64,000 bases of DNA, taken from Lactobacillus melliventris. Its GTDB lineage: Bacteria > Bacillota > Bacilli > Lactobacillales > Lactobacillaceae. Below, one piece after another: positions 1 to 8,166 of this stretch; position 1 is the stretch's first letter; every line of letters starts with the position of its first letter. The stretch lies in contig NZ_JAAEEB010000006.1 in NCBI RefSeq assembly GCF_013346935.1, forward strand, positions 1 through 64,000, in the 5' to 3' direction. The notes under the pieces were generated by a model. That model was not told the origin of the DNA. It saw only the letters and a list, made by a program, of their open reading frames with translations, and did not search any database. Position numbers and translations under genes: made by a program.

Positions 1-199
1 TGACTTTTGTCAACTGCTTTTGCTTGATTTTTTAACGCTGTCTTCGTGCTCTTGCCTTGCGGCTCATTGCCCGACGACAGTTATTAATACTAGCAAGTAT
101 TTTTCTTTTTTGCAAGTCTTTTTTGCAAATTATTCAAGTGACTATCTTCTTTATTCATGATAAAGTTGTCATATCAACGTTTAGAGGGGAGTTTTCAAA
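1..199. other. Left-edge non-coding stretch with GC-rich hairpin
   Basis: No convincing gene is seen. Around 41-108 there is an island richer in G and C than its surroundings, with an imperfect inverted repeat whose ends read CTGTCTTCG and CGACGACAG. It may be a structured 5' leader or terminator of a minus-strand gene lying to the left of the window. On the minus strand a 26-codon frame runs to the window edge but has no usual start codon, so it is not called. The ribosome site AGGGGAG of the next gene is at 185-191. Confidence 0.4.
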
Positions 200-1159
200 A
201 TAAAAAAATTTGATTTAGCAATTATAGGAGCAGGTCCCGTAGGGTTATTCTGTGCCAATTTTGCTCATCTTCATGACCTAAATACAATAATTTTTGATTC
301 ACTAGCTGAGGTTGGCGGGCAACCAAAACTACTTTATCCTTTTAAAGAAATTTTGGATATACCAGCTTACAGTTCTATTTTAGCTCATGAATTAATTACC
401 AAATTACAAAATGATGCCAGACAACATACAACATTTGTTTTAAATCATCCAGTTAGAGCCATTGAGCAAAGTAACAATGAATTTGTTATCGATGACGACT
501 ATTCTGTTAGAAGCGTCATTATTGCTACTGGGACTGGGTTTTTCAGTCCTAAAAAATTTCCACTAAAAACGAATGAGGAAATTGAAAAAAGGATTCACTA
601 TTATGTTAAAGATCCCCAGGATTTTGCTCATCAAAAAGTAGGTGTCTTCGGTGGTGGTGATTCAGCTCTTGACTGGGCAATTGAATTAGCAAACCAACCA
701 GCTGCAAAGATCAAACTAGTTCATAGAAGAAATGAATTTCGCGGTCTCGAATCAAGTGTCACCAAACTAAAAAGTTTAAAAAATGTTGAAATAAAGACCC
801 CTTATCTTCCTAAATCAATTGAAATTAGAGATAATCAGCTTAATATTAGCTTGAAAAAAATTGGAAGTAACGCTATTACTGACGAGCAATTTGATCAAAT
901 AGTCGTTGGCTATGGCTTTCGAGCTAATAATCAGTTTGTAAAAAAATGGGGTGTTAATTTAGTTAATAACCAAATAGAAGTTTCTCGCTCTATGGAAACC
1001 AATGTACCTGGTATTTATGCAATAGGCGATGTCACTACTTATTCTGGCCGAGTCCCACTTATTGGTCTGGGCTTTGGAGAAGCACAAATTGCAATTACTA
1101 CAATTATGCGTAAGCTTTTCCCTGAAAAGACCTTAACAATACATTCAACCAGCATTTAG
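200..1159 (+). CDS. Ferredoxin/flavodoxin-NADP+ reductase, thioredoxin-reductase-like, with apparent ATA start
   Basis: This is a two-domain flavoprotein of the thioredoxin-reductase-like ferredoxin-NADP+ reductase family (319 residues). The N-terminal FAD motif GAGPVG lies about 10 codons in, a Rossmann motif GVFGGGDSALD binds NAD(P)H in the middle, and the C-terminal FAD-contact segment reads YAIGDV. No CxxC redox pair is seen, which separates it from true thioredoxin reductase. The only start codons of ATG/GTG/TTG type come after the FAD motif (TTG at 353). The family's usual first residues line up with an ATA codon at 200, eight bases after AGGGGAG, so I place the start there. An ATG-to-ATA change or a read error is possible. 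DedA follows at once. Function in electron supply is inferred from the family. Confidence 0.8.
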   Translation: MKKFDLAIIGAGPVGLFCANFAHLHDLNTIIFDSLAEVGGQPKLLYPFKEILDIPAYSSILAHELITKLQNDARQHTTFVLNHPVRAIEQSNNEFVIDDDYSVRSVIIATGTGFFSPKKFPLKTNEEIEKRIHYYVKDPQDFAHQKVGVFGGGDSALDWAIELANQPAAKIKLVHRRNEFRGLESSVTKLKSLKNVEIKTPYLPKSIEIRDNQLNISLKKIGSNAITDEQFDQIVVGYGFRANNQFVKKWGVNLVNNQIEVSRSMETNVPGIYAIGDVTTYSGRVPLIGLGFGEAQIAITTIMRKLFPEKTLTIHSTSI

Positions 1160-1168
1160 GAGATGTTT

Positions 1169-1819
1169 ATGACAATAATCAATTTTATTTTGCACATCGA
1201 TCACCATTTGATTGAAATAGTCAATCAGTTTGGCAATTGGACGTATTTGATTATCTTTGCCATTATTTTTATTGAAACTGGATTAGTTATATTTCCCTTT
1301 TTACCAGGTGATTCATTAATTTTTGCTGCCAGTTCTTTAGCAGTTAATCCTGCATATAATTTAAATATCTGGTGGATTTATTTTGCAGTGCTGCTGGCAG
1401 CAATACTAGGCGATGCCTGTAATTATGAAATAGGTGCCTGGTCGGTTAGACAAGGCTCTAAACATACCTGGTTTAATAGATTAATCAATCAAAAAAATCG
1501 GACGGCAGCTGAAAACTTTTTTGAGCGACATGGACCAATTACTATTGTTATTGGCAGATTTATCCCCTTTATCAGAACTTTTGTCCCTTTCATTTCAGGT
1601 GGAAGTAACATGCATTATGGCAAGTTTGCCTTATATAACGTAGTTGGCGGAATATTTTGGAGTGGTTTGTTCACAATACTTGGTGCCTTCTTTGGCAACA
1701 TCCCTTTTGTCAAAAATCATTTCTCAATGTTAATACTTGCAATAATTATAATCTCGGTTCTGCCGATTTTTATAGTATCGTTAAAAAAACGGATTAAAAA
1801 TAAAAAGGAGATCCATTAA
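1169..1819 (+). CDS. DedA family membrane protein
   Basis: A 216-residue integral membrane protein of the DedA/SNARE-associated family, which takes part in undecaprenyl-phosphate and phospholipid recycling across the membrane and in membrane-potential homeostasis. The family signature is visible: an N-terminal segment ETGLVIFPFLPGDSLIF, then GRFIPFIRTFVPF with the conserved arginines, and hydrophobic helices at both ends. AGGAG at 1158-1162 touches an upstream ATG at 1163, so the ATG at 1169, six bases from it, is the better start. The gene follows the flavoprotein by nine bases and is probably cotranscribed. The exact substrate cannot be told from sequence. Confidence 0.88.
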   Translation: MTIINFILHIDHHLIEIVNQFGNWTYLIIFAIIFIETGLVIFPFLPGDSLIFAASSLAVNPAYNLNIWWIYFAVLLAAILGDACNYEIGAWSVRQGSKHTWFNRLINQKNRTAAENFFERHGPITIVIGRFIPFIRTFVPFISGGSNMHYGKFALYNVVGGIFWSGLFTILGAFFGNIPFVKNHFSMLILAIIIISVLPIFIVSLKKRIKNKKEIH

Positions 1820-1831
1820 GGACTCCTTTTT
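1802..1831. terminator. Bidirectional terminator between convergent genes
   Basis: Perfect stem AAAAAGGAG / CTCCTTTTT with a 12-base loop that includes the dedA stop codon. A-run and T-run on the two sides let it serve both dedA (plus) and the membrane-protein gene on the minus strand. Confidence 0.85.
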
Positions 1832-2438
1832 ATTTTTGTAATAATTTATCTGCAAAATACAATTCGTAGACGATACCGGCAATCGCAAAACAAGAAGCAA
1901 AAAAGCCTTCTGTGAGCACATTAATAATCGGATCTGTAGCTGGATCAAATAGCCAAGTATTGCTGCCAGCAAAAAACAAATGATGAAATGTAATAAAAAA
2001 ATTATCAAAATTTGCCAAGGCAAACGGTAAAACGGCAATCGGCAATAGCAAAAATAATAACGCCCAAACCTTATCTAAGCGCAAAAACTTTTTGTTTTGT
2101 CTTTTACACCAAAAATATATGACCAAACAGCACAAGAAGGCAACGATCGCCAAAACAAATAATTTTTTGACATCAGCAAAATGCTTGGCAGCCATTGCAG
2201 AAGTATGAAAATCACGCATGTGCAGCTTACGCTTAAATGGCCAAATGAGGTACCACAACAACTGATTATAACTAGTCATCACCTGTTCAATCGATAAATT
2301 GACTGTTTTATTTGTTTTTTGCACTAATACAAATACGAATAACAGTGGCCAACTTGCAACAAGAGCTGTCACCACACTAGTAGAAATAGCAAAAATAAAA
2401 TGATAAATAATAGTTAATATATTATTTCTTTTGCTCAT
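1830..2438 (-). CDS. TIGR01906/DUF1461 family integral membrane protein
   Basis: A 202-residue membrane protein with about four hydrophobic segments, at residues ~10-40, ~88-110, ~120-140 and ~178-198. The layout, with a large extracytoplasmic segment holding LIWPF and MRDFH..., matches the TIGR01906 (DUF1461) membrane proteins of lactobacilli and streptococci. The family's role is unknown. Its start overlaps the stop of the upstream HAD phosphatase gene by four bases, a translationally coupled arrangement seen in many lactobacilli, so the two are cotranscribed and perhaps work together. Assignment to the family is by recognition of the layout and neighbourhood. Confidence 0.75.
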   Translation of the reverse strand: MSKRNNILTIIYHFIFAISTSVVTALVASWPLLFVFVLVQKTNKTVNLSIEQVMTSYNQLLWYLIWPFKRKLHMRDFHTSAMAAKHFADVKKLFVLAIVAFLCCLVIYFWCKRQNKKFLRLDKVWALLFLLLPIAVLPFALANFDNFFITFHHLFFAGSNTWLFDPATDPIINVLTEGFFASCFAIAGIVYELYFADKLLQK

Positions 2439-3211
2439 AATTTAACCTGATCCAAACTGTCAACTACAATTGTCGGCTGCCTTTTGCCTTCAATGTCAGC
2501 CAATTTTGTAATACCCGTCGTTACCAGCAATTGGTCAACATGACTGTTAAAACCCGCCTTGATATCAGTATCGTAGTTATCACCTACTAAAAGTGCATCT
2601 TCTTTAGAAAACTGTAGTTTAGCTAACAGCATATCAATAATCACGGAAGAAGGCTTGCCGATAAAAAATGGTTTATGGCCACTTGAAGCCGCAATCATCG
2701 CACACTGAGAACCATTACCGGGCAATAAACCTTTTTCACTAGGCAAATTTAAATCTGCGTTAGTCCCAATAAAAGTAGCACCGTTCCTAATTGCAGTAGC
2801 AGCCACTTGAATTTTATGATAAGTCAAGTCCGTATCCATCCCCACAATCACGTATTCAGGATTAAAATCAGTGACTTCAAAAGCAGAATTTTGCAAAAAT
2901 TCACGCCATAAACCAATTTGACCTATTATATAAATACCGATTTTACTTTGCCGCTTCTTTTCACGGCTTAAAATATAACTTACCGTTGCCATGCAAGGAG
3001 TATAAATGTGCGCAACATCGGTTTTAATGCCATGAGTTTTAAGCTTATCCACCACCATTTGTGGCGTACGAGTAGTATTATTAGTCAAAAAAATATAGCT
3101 TTTGTTTGCCTGTTCAAGGCGCTTAACGAAACGAACACCTGCAGCAATAGTTTCCTTGCCCCGATAAATGGTGCCATCAAGATCAATTAAAAACAAACGG
3201 TAATCTTTCAC
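2435..3211 (-). CDS. HAD-IIA family sugar phosphatase (TIGR01457, NagD-like)
   Basis: A 258-residue cytosolic phosphatase of the haloacid dehalogenase superfamily, subclass IIA. Motif I DLDGTIYRG carries the nucleophile aspartate, motif II is FLTNNTTRT, and motif III/IV near the C terminus reads GKPS...LLVGDNYDTDIKAG. This family dephosphorylates small sugar or nucleotide phosphates; the natural substrate is unknown. The gene starts with GTG immediately after the stop codon of the YutD-like gene and overlaps the next gene by four bases, so it sits in the middle of a four-gene operon (YunD, YutD, HAD, TIGR01906). Confidence 0.9.
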   Translation of the reverse strand: MKDYRLFLIDLDGTIYRGKETIAAGVRFVKRLEQANKSYIFLTNNTTRTPQMVVDKLKTHGIKTDVAHIYTPCMATVSYILSREKKRQSKIGIYIIGQIGLWREFLQNSAFEVTDFNPEYVIVGMDTDLTYHKIQVAATAIRNGATFIGTNADLNLPSEKGLLPGNGSQCAMIAASSGHKPFFIGKPSSVIIDMLLAKLQFSKEDALLVGDNYDTDIKAGFNSHVDQLLVTTGITKLADIEGKRQPTIVVDSLDQVKL

Positions 3212-3799
3212 TTATTTGCTGCCCTTCCTTTTTTTGATTACAAAAGAATGGTTATTTGCACGCTCTTTTTTTATTGCTATTGTTTCGGGCTTCTTTATCT
3301 TGGGTTGGCGAACATGGTAGCTCTTAAACGATTTATAAAGCTTCTTTCTGTGTATATTTTGTCCCCGATTTTTAAACGAATTTAGTCGTCTTTTTCTTTT
3401 ATTATTATGATAATGATGTACCGGACTTAACAACTGCAAGATAAAATACGGACTGCCGGGATTGCAGTATTCTAGTAAATAATCCGCAATAGTTTGTTTC
3501 TTACGATCTATTGCAGCCTGAGCATTATCCTGGTAAAAACCTTTCAAACGCAGATGATCACTGGACAAATCTCCCACAATAAAATCATACTGATCAAGAT
3601 AGGGGTCATATTTTTGCCGCAAAAGTTCAAGATCCAGAGCATCATCCTTATTAACTATTACCTGATACAGTTGTTTGTTTATTTTTAATTGATCATTATC
3701 CAAAGCCACTGCTGCCAAAGGATGGCGCAAAGGCTGCTCTTGGTCAAATTTATTTTCTTGTGGTTGATTAATGTGTGTATTTTTCACTATTAGTTTCAC
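3212..3799 (-). CDS. yutD: YutD family protein (DUF1027)
   Basis: A 195-residue protein of the YutD/DUF1027 family, conserved next to the HAD phosphatase in Firmicutes and of unknown function. The conserved core, about residues 40-130, includes YDFIVGDLSSDHLRLKGFY and YLLEYCNPGSPYFIL. The last 60 residues form a strongly basic, low-complexity tail rich in Lys, Arg and His, which would suit nucleic-acid contact, though this is speculation. It overlaps the end of the upstream phosphoesterase gene by 32 bases. GTG at 3799 is taken as start; a second GTG four codons in, at 3787, is equally placed for the GGAAG upstream. Confidence 0.8.
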   Translation of the reverse strand: MKLIVKNTHINQPQENKFDQEQPLRHPLAAVALDNDQLKINKQLYQVIVNKDDALDLELLRQKYDPYLDQYDFIVGDLSSDHLRLKGFYQDNAQAAIDRKKQTIADYLLEYCNPGSPYFILQLLSPVHHYHNNKRKRRLNSFKNRGQNIHRKKLYKSFKSYHVRQPKIKKPETIAIKKERANNHSFVIKKRKGSK

Positions 3800-5165
3800 T
3801 TCCAGTTAAAGGGTATTTTTGTGCCAAATAGTTTCCAATTACCTCACGCAAGAATTGTGGAAACAAAAAATCATTGTCGCCCACGATTGCCAAAGTTGGA
3901 AAAAACGGTACCAAAACATAATGATCCAAAACAGCAATTTGATATTCCTGGTATGGATCAACTTCTTTGCCGTTGACGAAGACTACTCTACTCATAGGGT
4001 CAAATTTTATGCCCTTATAATGCATTTGACCAAATATTTTCCCGCGAAAACTCATTCCCTGCAAAGGGAATTGATCTAAAAAATGCCGGTTTTTTTCAAT
4101 TTCCATAATTAGGCGCCATAGATCACTGCCTCTTAAAGTAGAACGCACTACATGCATTGAATGCGGTAAAGACTTTTGCAAATCATATTTAGTGATAATG
4201 CCTTTTTTAAAAGGGGTTAAGAAAAGACCTGAGCTGAGCATTGCCAAATCGGTTCCTGCAAAATGAGCAATTGCATTCATTGAAACTTGGATTGCAGCTT
4301 CACGGTCACCATCATATTTTTCGGGCAAATCAGCAACAAGTTCTCGACTCAAAATTTCTTTGCCCTTTTGCCTGTATCCTAAAATAGTGTCTTCATCAGC
4401 TGAATGGGACTTCATCAAACTGGTTGGCTCAACGTGCGGCGTAATCTTGCGTACATGGTGATTGTCATCAATTTCCATATACGTATTGCCTACATAGTTG
4501 CCCCATTTGCCGGTTTGAGTAATCCAAACCCCCTTAACTTCTTTACCATGGGGAAGCAAGTCGTGGCTATGGCCTCCCACAATCAAATCAATTTCTGGAT
4601 AATTTTTGGCTAAAAAGGTATCCATATCTAAGCCAATATGAGTTATTAAAATTAACACGTCATAGTGGCCTTTTATTTGTGGCAAAACCTTATCCATTGT
4701 TTCTTTCAGCATTTTGACGTGCCAGTGATTAGGTTCATAAGAAAGTGGGTATGCGGCAGTCAGACCGATGAGACCGATGCGTGTTCCCTTTTTTGTAGTT
4801 AAGATTTTATCCTGAACTGCCCAGTGAGGCAGAGATTCATCTTCTTCACGCAAATTGGCTAAAATAACGGGAAAATCGGCATGATCAAATAGTCTTTCTA
4901 CTACAGCGTGGGAATTGGAAATACCTTCATTGTTACCAATAGTAATTGCGTCGTAATGAAAAGAATTCATTAATTGAATATTAGCCTGGCCATAAGTTGC
5001 ATCAGTCAAAGGATGTGAGCGGTCCATGAAGTCTCCAGCATCAAAAGTAAACACCTGGTCGACAGTTTGATCTTTTTGAGCTTCCCGCAAATACCGACCA
5101 ATTTTGGGAAAATGTTCGAAATGTGAGTGTAAGTCATTAGTATGTAAAATGCGAATTTTTTCCAT
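3768..5165 (-). CDS. yunD: Metallophosphoesterase / 5'-nucleotidase-like protein (YunD type)
   Basis: A 465-residue calcineurin-type metallophosphoesterase with a C-terminal 5'-nucleotidase domain, UshA/YunD style. Metal-binding motifs in order are HTNDLHSH at the N terminus, FDAGDFMD, GNNE, and GGHSHDLLPHG; the C-terminal domain begins after about residue 290. No signal peptide or membrane anchor is present, so unlike UshA it is probably cytosolic. Members hydrolyse nucleotide or nucleotide-sugar phosphates; the true substrate is unknown. It is the first or second gene of the YunD-YutD-HAD-TIGR01906 operon, and overlaps yutD. Confidence 0.88.
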   Translation of the reverse strand: MEKIRILHTNDLHSHFEHFPKIGRYLREAQKDQTVDQVFTFDAGDFMDRSHPLTDATYGQANIQLMNSFHYDAITIGNNEGISNSHAVVERLFDHADFPVILANLREEDESLPHWAVQDKILTTKKGTRIGLIGLTAAYPLSYEPNHWHVKMLKETMDKVLPQIKGHYDVLILITHIGLDMDTFLAKNYPEIDLIVGGHSHDLLPHGKEVKGVWITQTGKWGNYVGNTYMEIDDNHHVRKITPHVEPTSLMKSHSADEDTILGYRQKGKEILSRELVADLPEKYDGDREAAIQVSMNAIAHFAGTDLAMLSSGLFLTPFKKGIITKYDLQKSLPHSMHVVRSTLRGSDLWRLIMEIEKNRHFLDQFPLQGMSFRGKIFGQMHYKGIKFDPMSRVVFVNGKEVDPYQEYQIAVLDHYVLVPFFPTLAIVGDNDFLFPQFLREVIGNYLAQKYPLTGSETNSEKYTH

Positions 5166-5176
5166 TATCCTGCTCT

Positions 5177-5512
5177 CTATCCAATTTGATTCGACTTCAA
5201 AACTATGTTATAGGCATCTAGAACTTTTCCCTTAGGCTTTTGCCATTCTACCCAATCCGGATTTTTCCAATCATCTTCGTTTGTCAAAGTCTCAAGCTTA
5301 TAGTTCTGATTGATATATTCTTCATAAGTAACAAGGGCTTTAGTACGTGGAATATTTAATTGTAAAATACGAACACTCTTAATTTTTCCTCTGTCAGCTG
5401 CAAGTTCTGCTATACCATTCTGATCAATATTAGAAATTTCAAAATACTTGCTGCCGTCATTGCGCACAATTTCTTCAATTAAATCTAATTCTTCATATTG
5501 TTGCTTATTCAT
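5177..5512 (-). CDS. Hypothetical protein, 111 residues
   Basis: I do not recognise this protein. It is acidic, has no membrane segment or signal peptide, and is probably a small cytosolic alpha/beta protein; its N-terminal half reads EEIVRNDGSKYFEISNI and its end is rich in Trp and Lys. ATG at 5512 is preceded by GGGGA at a spacing of six, better than the TTG one codon earlier. It lies 11 bases upstream of the YunD-like phosphoesterase gene on the same strand, so it is probably the first gene of that operon. Confidence 0.65.
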   Translation of the reverse strand: MNKQQYEELDLIEEIVRNDGSKYFEISNIDQNGIAELAADRGKIKSVRILQLNIPRTKALVTYEEYINQNYKLETLTNEDDWKNPDWVEWQKPKGKVLDAYNIVLKSNQIG

Positions 5513-5597
5513 CAATATTCCCCGTATAAATTAAATCTGTGACATATAGCAAAAAATGTGCAACCATGCTATTGTAATTAACAACAGAGGTGTACAC

Positions 5598-6986
5598 ATG
5601 AAATATCAAAGCCAACTGTTTAAGGCTCTCATTTTTAGCATCATATTTATCATAACTAGTGGTTTCACTGTGGTCGGCCATCGCGGAGACCCCAGCAAAT
5701 ATCCTGAAGAAACTATTCAAAGTGACAACTCTGCCTTTAATTCAGGTGCAGACTACGTTGAACTTGACCTGCGCCTTTCTGCAGACGGTGAACTAGTTGT
5801 ATCACATGATGATGACCTATTTCGAGTGACCCATACACATGCAATTGTATCACAAAATTATTGGCAGGCACTTAGACAATTGACCTATGACAATGGTGAA
5901 CATGTGCTGAGCTTACCAGAGCTATTTGAATATTATCAAAAAAAGCCTAATACCAAATTTATTCTTGAAACTAAAATTGACCATGGACTTGATCCTTCTT
6001 ATGAATTAGAAGATCAGATTGCCGCCACTGTGAAGAAATATCATATGGAAAAAAGAATAATGATTCATTCATTTTCTGCAGCCAGTTTGTTTCATTTTCG
6101 TAAAATTATGCCCGATGCCTACTTAATTCTAATCGTCGGCAGTCTTAAACGAATAAATTTTAGTAATTTGCCGCAAGTCAATGCTGTCAATGTTTCTTCT
6201 GACTTGATTTTAAATCATTCCTGGCTGATACATTGGCTACACCAGTTAAATAAACAGGTTTTTGTGTGGACAGAAATGGACGAATCGCCCGATCTATGGC
6301 AATGGCTAATTAATAAAAATGTCGATGGCGTAGTAACCAATTTTCCCAGCACCGGATTTAAGTACAAGCTGGCTAAGGAAGGCACCAAAAAGTATGCTAT
6401 CCACCGCAAAGGCAGCTATTTTGGCAAAAAGAAAGCCAAGACCATGATGAACCCTTATGTACAGAAAATGCAAAATAAATATGTTTATCCGGGACAAAAA
6501 TTTGAAGTAATGTATGGTGTCAGGGCGCATAATCAACTTTATTATCAGATTGCAAATCAAACATTTATCTCAGCTGAGTTTGTCAACATGGACTTAAGAC
6601 CAGCAGATATTGCACCTTATCAAAGTAAACAAATAATCGCTAAACCGCAAAAAGATGTTCGAATTTATCGTTACCCTGATAATCAAGCCAAAACAAAAAA
6701 ATTGCTACCGGCAAATACCCTTTTTAAAATCCAGAATTTTAATGGTAGTCCTAAGAGTTTATGGCTATTTACATCACAAGGTTGGATCAAAGCACGTGAT
6801 ATTCTTTTCTATGGTTTCTTTGACGACGCAAATTGGCAAAATTATCGCCGCTTGCCGCGAATGAGCCGTTATTCAAATATTGCTTTAACTCCTTATTTAC
6901 AGCTGCAACCAGCCAAGACGTTAAACACGTGGCAGAAGATCAAGCAAATTCAAAAAATAACTACCAAAAAAGTGCTGCATAATTAA
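5598..6986 (+). CDS. Secreted glycerophosphodiester phosphodiesterase with C-terminal SH3-like surface domain
   Basis: A 462-residue exported enzyme hydrolysing glycerophosphodiesters to glycerol 3-phosphate and an alcohol. After a signal peptide (about residues 1-25) the GDPD barrel starts with VVGHRGDPSKYPEET and continues with ADYVELDLRLSADGELVVSHDDD, giving the catalytic His/Arg/Glu/Asp set; it ends near residue 260 with VDGVVTNFPS. The last ~200 residues hold basic, Tyr-rich repeats (AIHRKGSYF..., FKIQNFNGSPKSLWLF) resembling the SH3-like or SLAP modules that hold lactobacillar proteins to the wall. It may act on lipoteichoic or teichoic acid fragments. ATG at 5598, after AGAGG, is chosen over the in-frame ATG at 5556 because the signal peptide begins there. 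Confidence 0.85.
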   Translation: MKYQSQLFKALIFSIIFIITSGFTVVGHRGDPSKYPEETIQSDNSAFNSGADYVELDLRLSADGELVVSHDDDLFRVTHTHAIVSQNYWQALRQLTYDNGEHVLSLPELFEYYQKKPNTKFILETKIDHGLDPSYELEDQIAATVKKYHMEKRIMIHSFSAASLFHFRKIMPDAYLILIVGSLKRINFSNLPQVNAVNVSSDLILNHSWLIHWLHQLNKQVFVWTEMDESPDLWQWLINKNVDGVVTNFPSTGFKYKLAKEGTKKYAIHRKGSYFGKKKAKTMMNPYVQKMQNKYVYPGQKFEVMYGVRAHNQLYYQIANQTFISAEFVNMDLRPADIAPYQSKQIIAKPQKDVRIYRYPDNQAKTKKLLPANTLFKIQNFNGSPKSLWLFTSQGWIKARDILFYGFFDDANWQNYRRLPRMSRYSNIALTPYLQLQPAKTLNTWQKIKQIQKITTKKVLHN

Positions 6987-7000
6987 ATGCAACACTTTTT
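6967..7000. terminator. Terminator shared by GDPD and ccpA
   Basis: Stem AAAAAGTGCTGCAT / ATGCAACACTTTTT with one mismatch and a six-base loop holding the GDPD stop codon. The T-run follows on the plus strand and the A-run precedes it, so it can also stop ccpA transcripts arriving on the minus strand. Confidence 0.82.
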
Positions 7001-7016
7001 GTGTGAATAAATAATA

Positions 7017-8018
7017 TTATTCATTTGTAGTACTTTGCTTTTTCAATATCTCATAAGAAAGCTCAATTTGCTTCTCTGGCACTTCTTCATTATTCATCAA
7101 TTTAGTCAACATTCTCATTGCTACCGCTCCAATATCATAAAGCGGCTGACGAATGGCTGTTAGCGCTGGGCGCACAACTGAAGCAATTTGTGTCGCGCTG
7201 GCTGTAATTATTTCTAAATCTTCCGGCACTTTTTTACCAGCATCAATAGCAGAATTCAAAATTCCCACTGCAGTGACATCACGACTGACAATCACGCCAT
7301 CAATACCGTCCTGCTCCAGTTGGGATAATAAATTATAGCCATCAGAATGGTCTTTAATCTTAGTATAGATATGACCTTCCCCTAAACCATGATCAGCCAT
7401 AAATTTTTTGTAAGCCGGAATTCTATTTTCAGCGCTAACCACAGTGTCTGGATTGCCTAAGACTAAGGCTAAATTTCTCTTGCCATCATTATACAGTAGG
7501 TTTAAAGCTTCTGTATCGGCCTTTTGATAATCAATGGCAACTGATGGAAATTCACTGTGACTATCTTTAGTACCAGCTAAAACTACTGGCGTATCAGTCC
7601 GTTTAAAGGCCTCAATTGCTTCTTCCGGCAAATTGTCTGACATGTAAATCACACCATCGACCTGCTTATTAAGCAATCCCTGAATTGCCTGATCTTCTCT
7701 CATTAAGCGGTTTTCAATACTGGTGATAATAATGTTGTACTTATATAAAAGCGCAATATCATCAATTCCTTTTGACAATTCCGCAAAATAAAGATTAGTT
7801 AAATCCGGCACGATTAAACCAACAGTGGTGGTTCTTTTAGATGCCAGTCCTTGTGCTACCGCATTTGGCTGGTAATGCAACCGGTTGATTACCTTCATAA
7901 CCCGTTCGCGAGTGTCTTTACGCACATTTGTATTGCCGTTAACAACTCGTGAGACAGTAGCCATTGAAACTTTAGCCTCACGAGCAACATCATAAATTGT
8001 AATATCCTGTTTTCGCAT
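7017..8018 (-). CDS. ccpA: Catabolite control protein A
   Basis: A LacI/GalR family regulator of 333 residues, the usual CcpA length. The N-terminal helix-turn-helix reads ITIYDVAREAKVSMATVSRVVNG, followed by the hinge helix region PNAVAQGLASKRT that inserts into the minor groove, and a periplasmic-binding-protein-like core containing VGLIVPDLTNLYFAEL. With HPr-Ser-P it binds cre sites and mediates carbon catabolite repression. The start has GGGGGA at good spacing. The gene is divergent from pepQ, and a perfect cre lies between them, a conserved arrangement in lactobacilli. CcpA is the expected regulator of the cre-bearing sugar operons further along this window. Confidence 0.97.
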   Translation of the reverse strand: MRKQDITIYDVAREAKVSMATVSRVVNGNTNVRKDTRERVMKVINRLHYQPNAVAQGLASKRTTTVGLIVPDLTNLYFAELSKGIDDIALLYKYNIIITSIENRLMREDQAIQGLLNKQVDGVIYMSDNLPEEAIEAFKRTDTPVVLAGTKDSHSEFPSVAIDYQKADTEALNLLYNDGKRNLALVLGNPDTVVSAENRIPAYKKFMADHGLGEGHIYTKIKDHSDGYNLLSQLEQDGIDGVIVSRDVTAVGILNSAIDAGKKVPEDLEIITASATQIASVVRPALTAIRQPLYDIGAVAMRMLTKLMNNEEVPEKQIELSYEILKKQSTTNE

Positions 8019-8074
8019 TTTGGTTCCCCCATCTTAAAATTACTAGAATAAAATTTATCATTCTTTCCCATAAA

Positions 8075-8090
8075 TTGCAAACGTTTACAA
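8075..8090. promoter_or_regulatory. cre site (CcpA operator) between ccpA and pepQ
   Basis: TTGCAAACGTTTACAA matches the cre consensus TGWAANCGNTNWCA at every defined position except the W at position 3, and is almost palindromic. It lies 57 bases upstream of the ccpA start and 77 upstream of pepQ, so CcpA may control both genes, including its own. Confidence 0.85.
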
Positions 8091-8123
8091 CTATTCTTTC
8101 ATTTTTTCAGGTCTAGAACATGA

Positions 8124-8129
8124 TATACT
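8124..8129 (+). promoter_or_regulatory. -10 element of pepQ promoter
   Basis: TATACT, preceded by TGA giving a weak extended -10, lies 38 bases upstream of the pepQ start codon. No good -35 is seen 17 bases upstream, so the assignment rests on the -10 and its position. Confidence 0.5.
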
Positions 8130-8166
8130 GATTTTAATCATAAAATCAAGATGGAAGGAAGAAGCT

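Noticed and set aside
13-98. Minus-strand frame open to the left edge (LSSGNEPQGKS...)
   Set aside because: No ATG, GTG or TTG start after the preceding stop and no ribosome site; too short to judge.
353-1159. Ferredoxin reductase starting at TTG 353
   Set aside because: This would remove the FAD-binding motif and ~50 conserved residues that are in frame upstream, with a good ribosome site before ATA 200.
5505-5720. Minus-strand frame overlapping the GDPD signal peptide
   Set aside because: It covers the promoter and start of the GDPD gene and has no family features.
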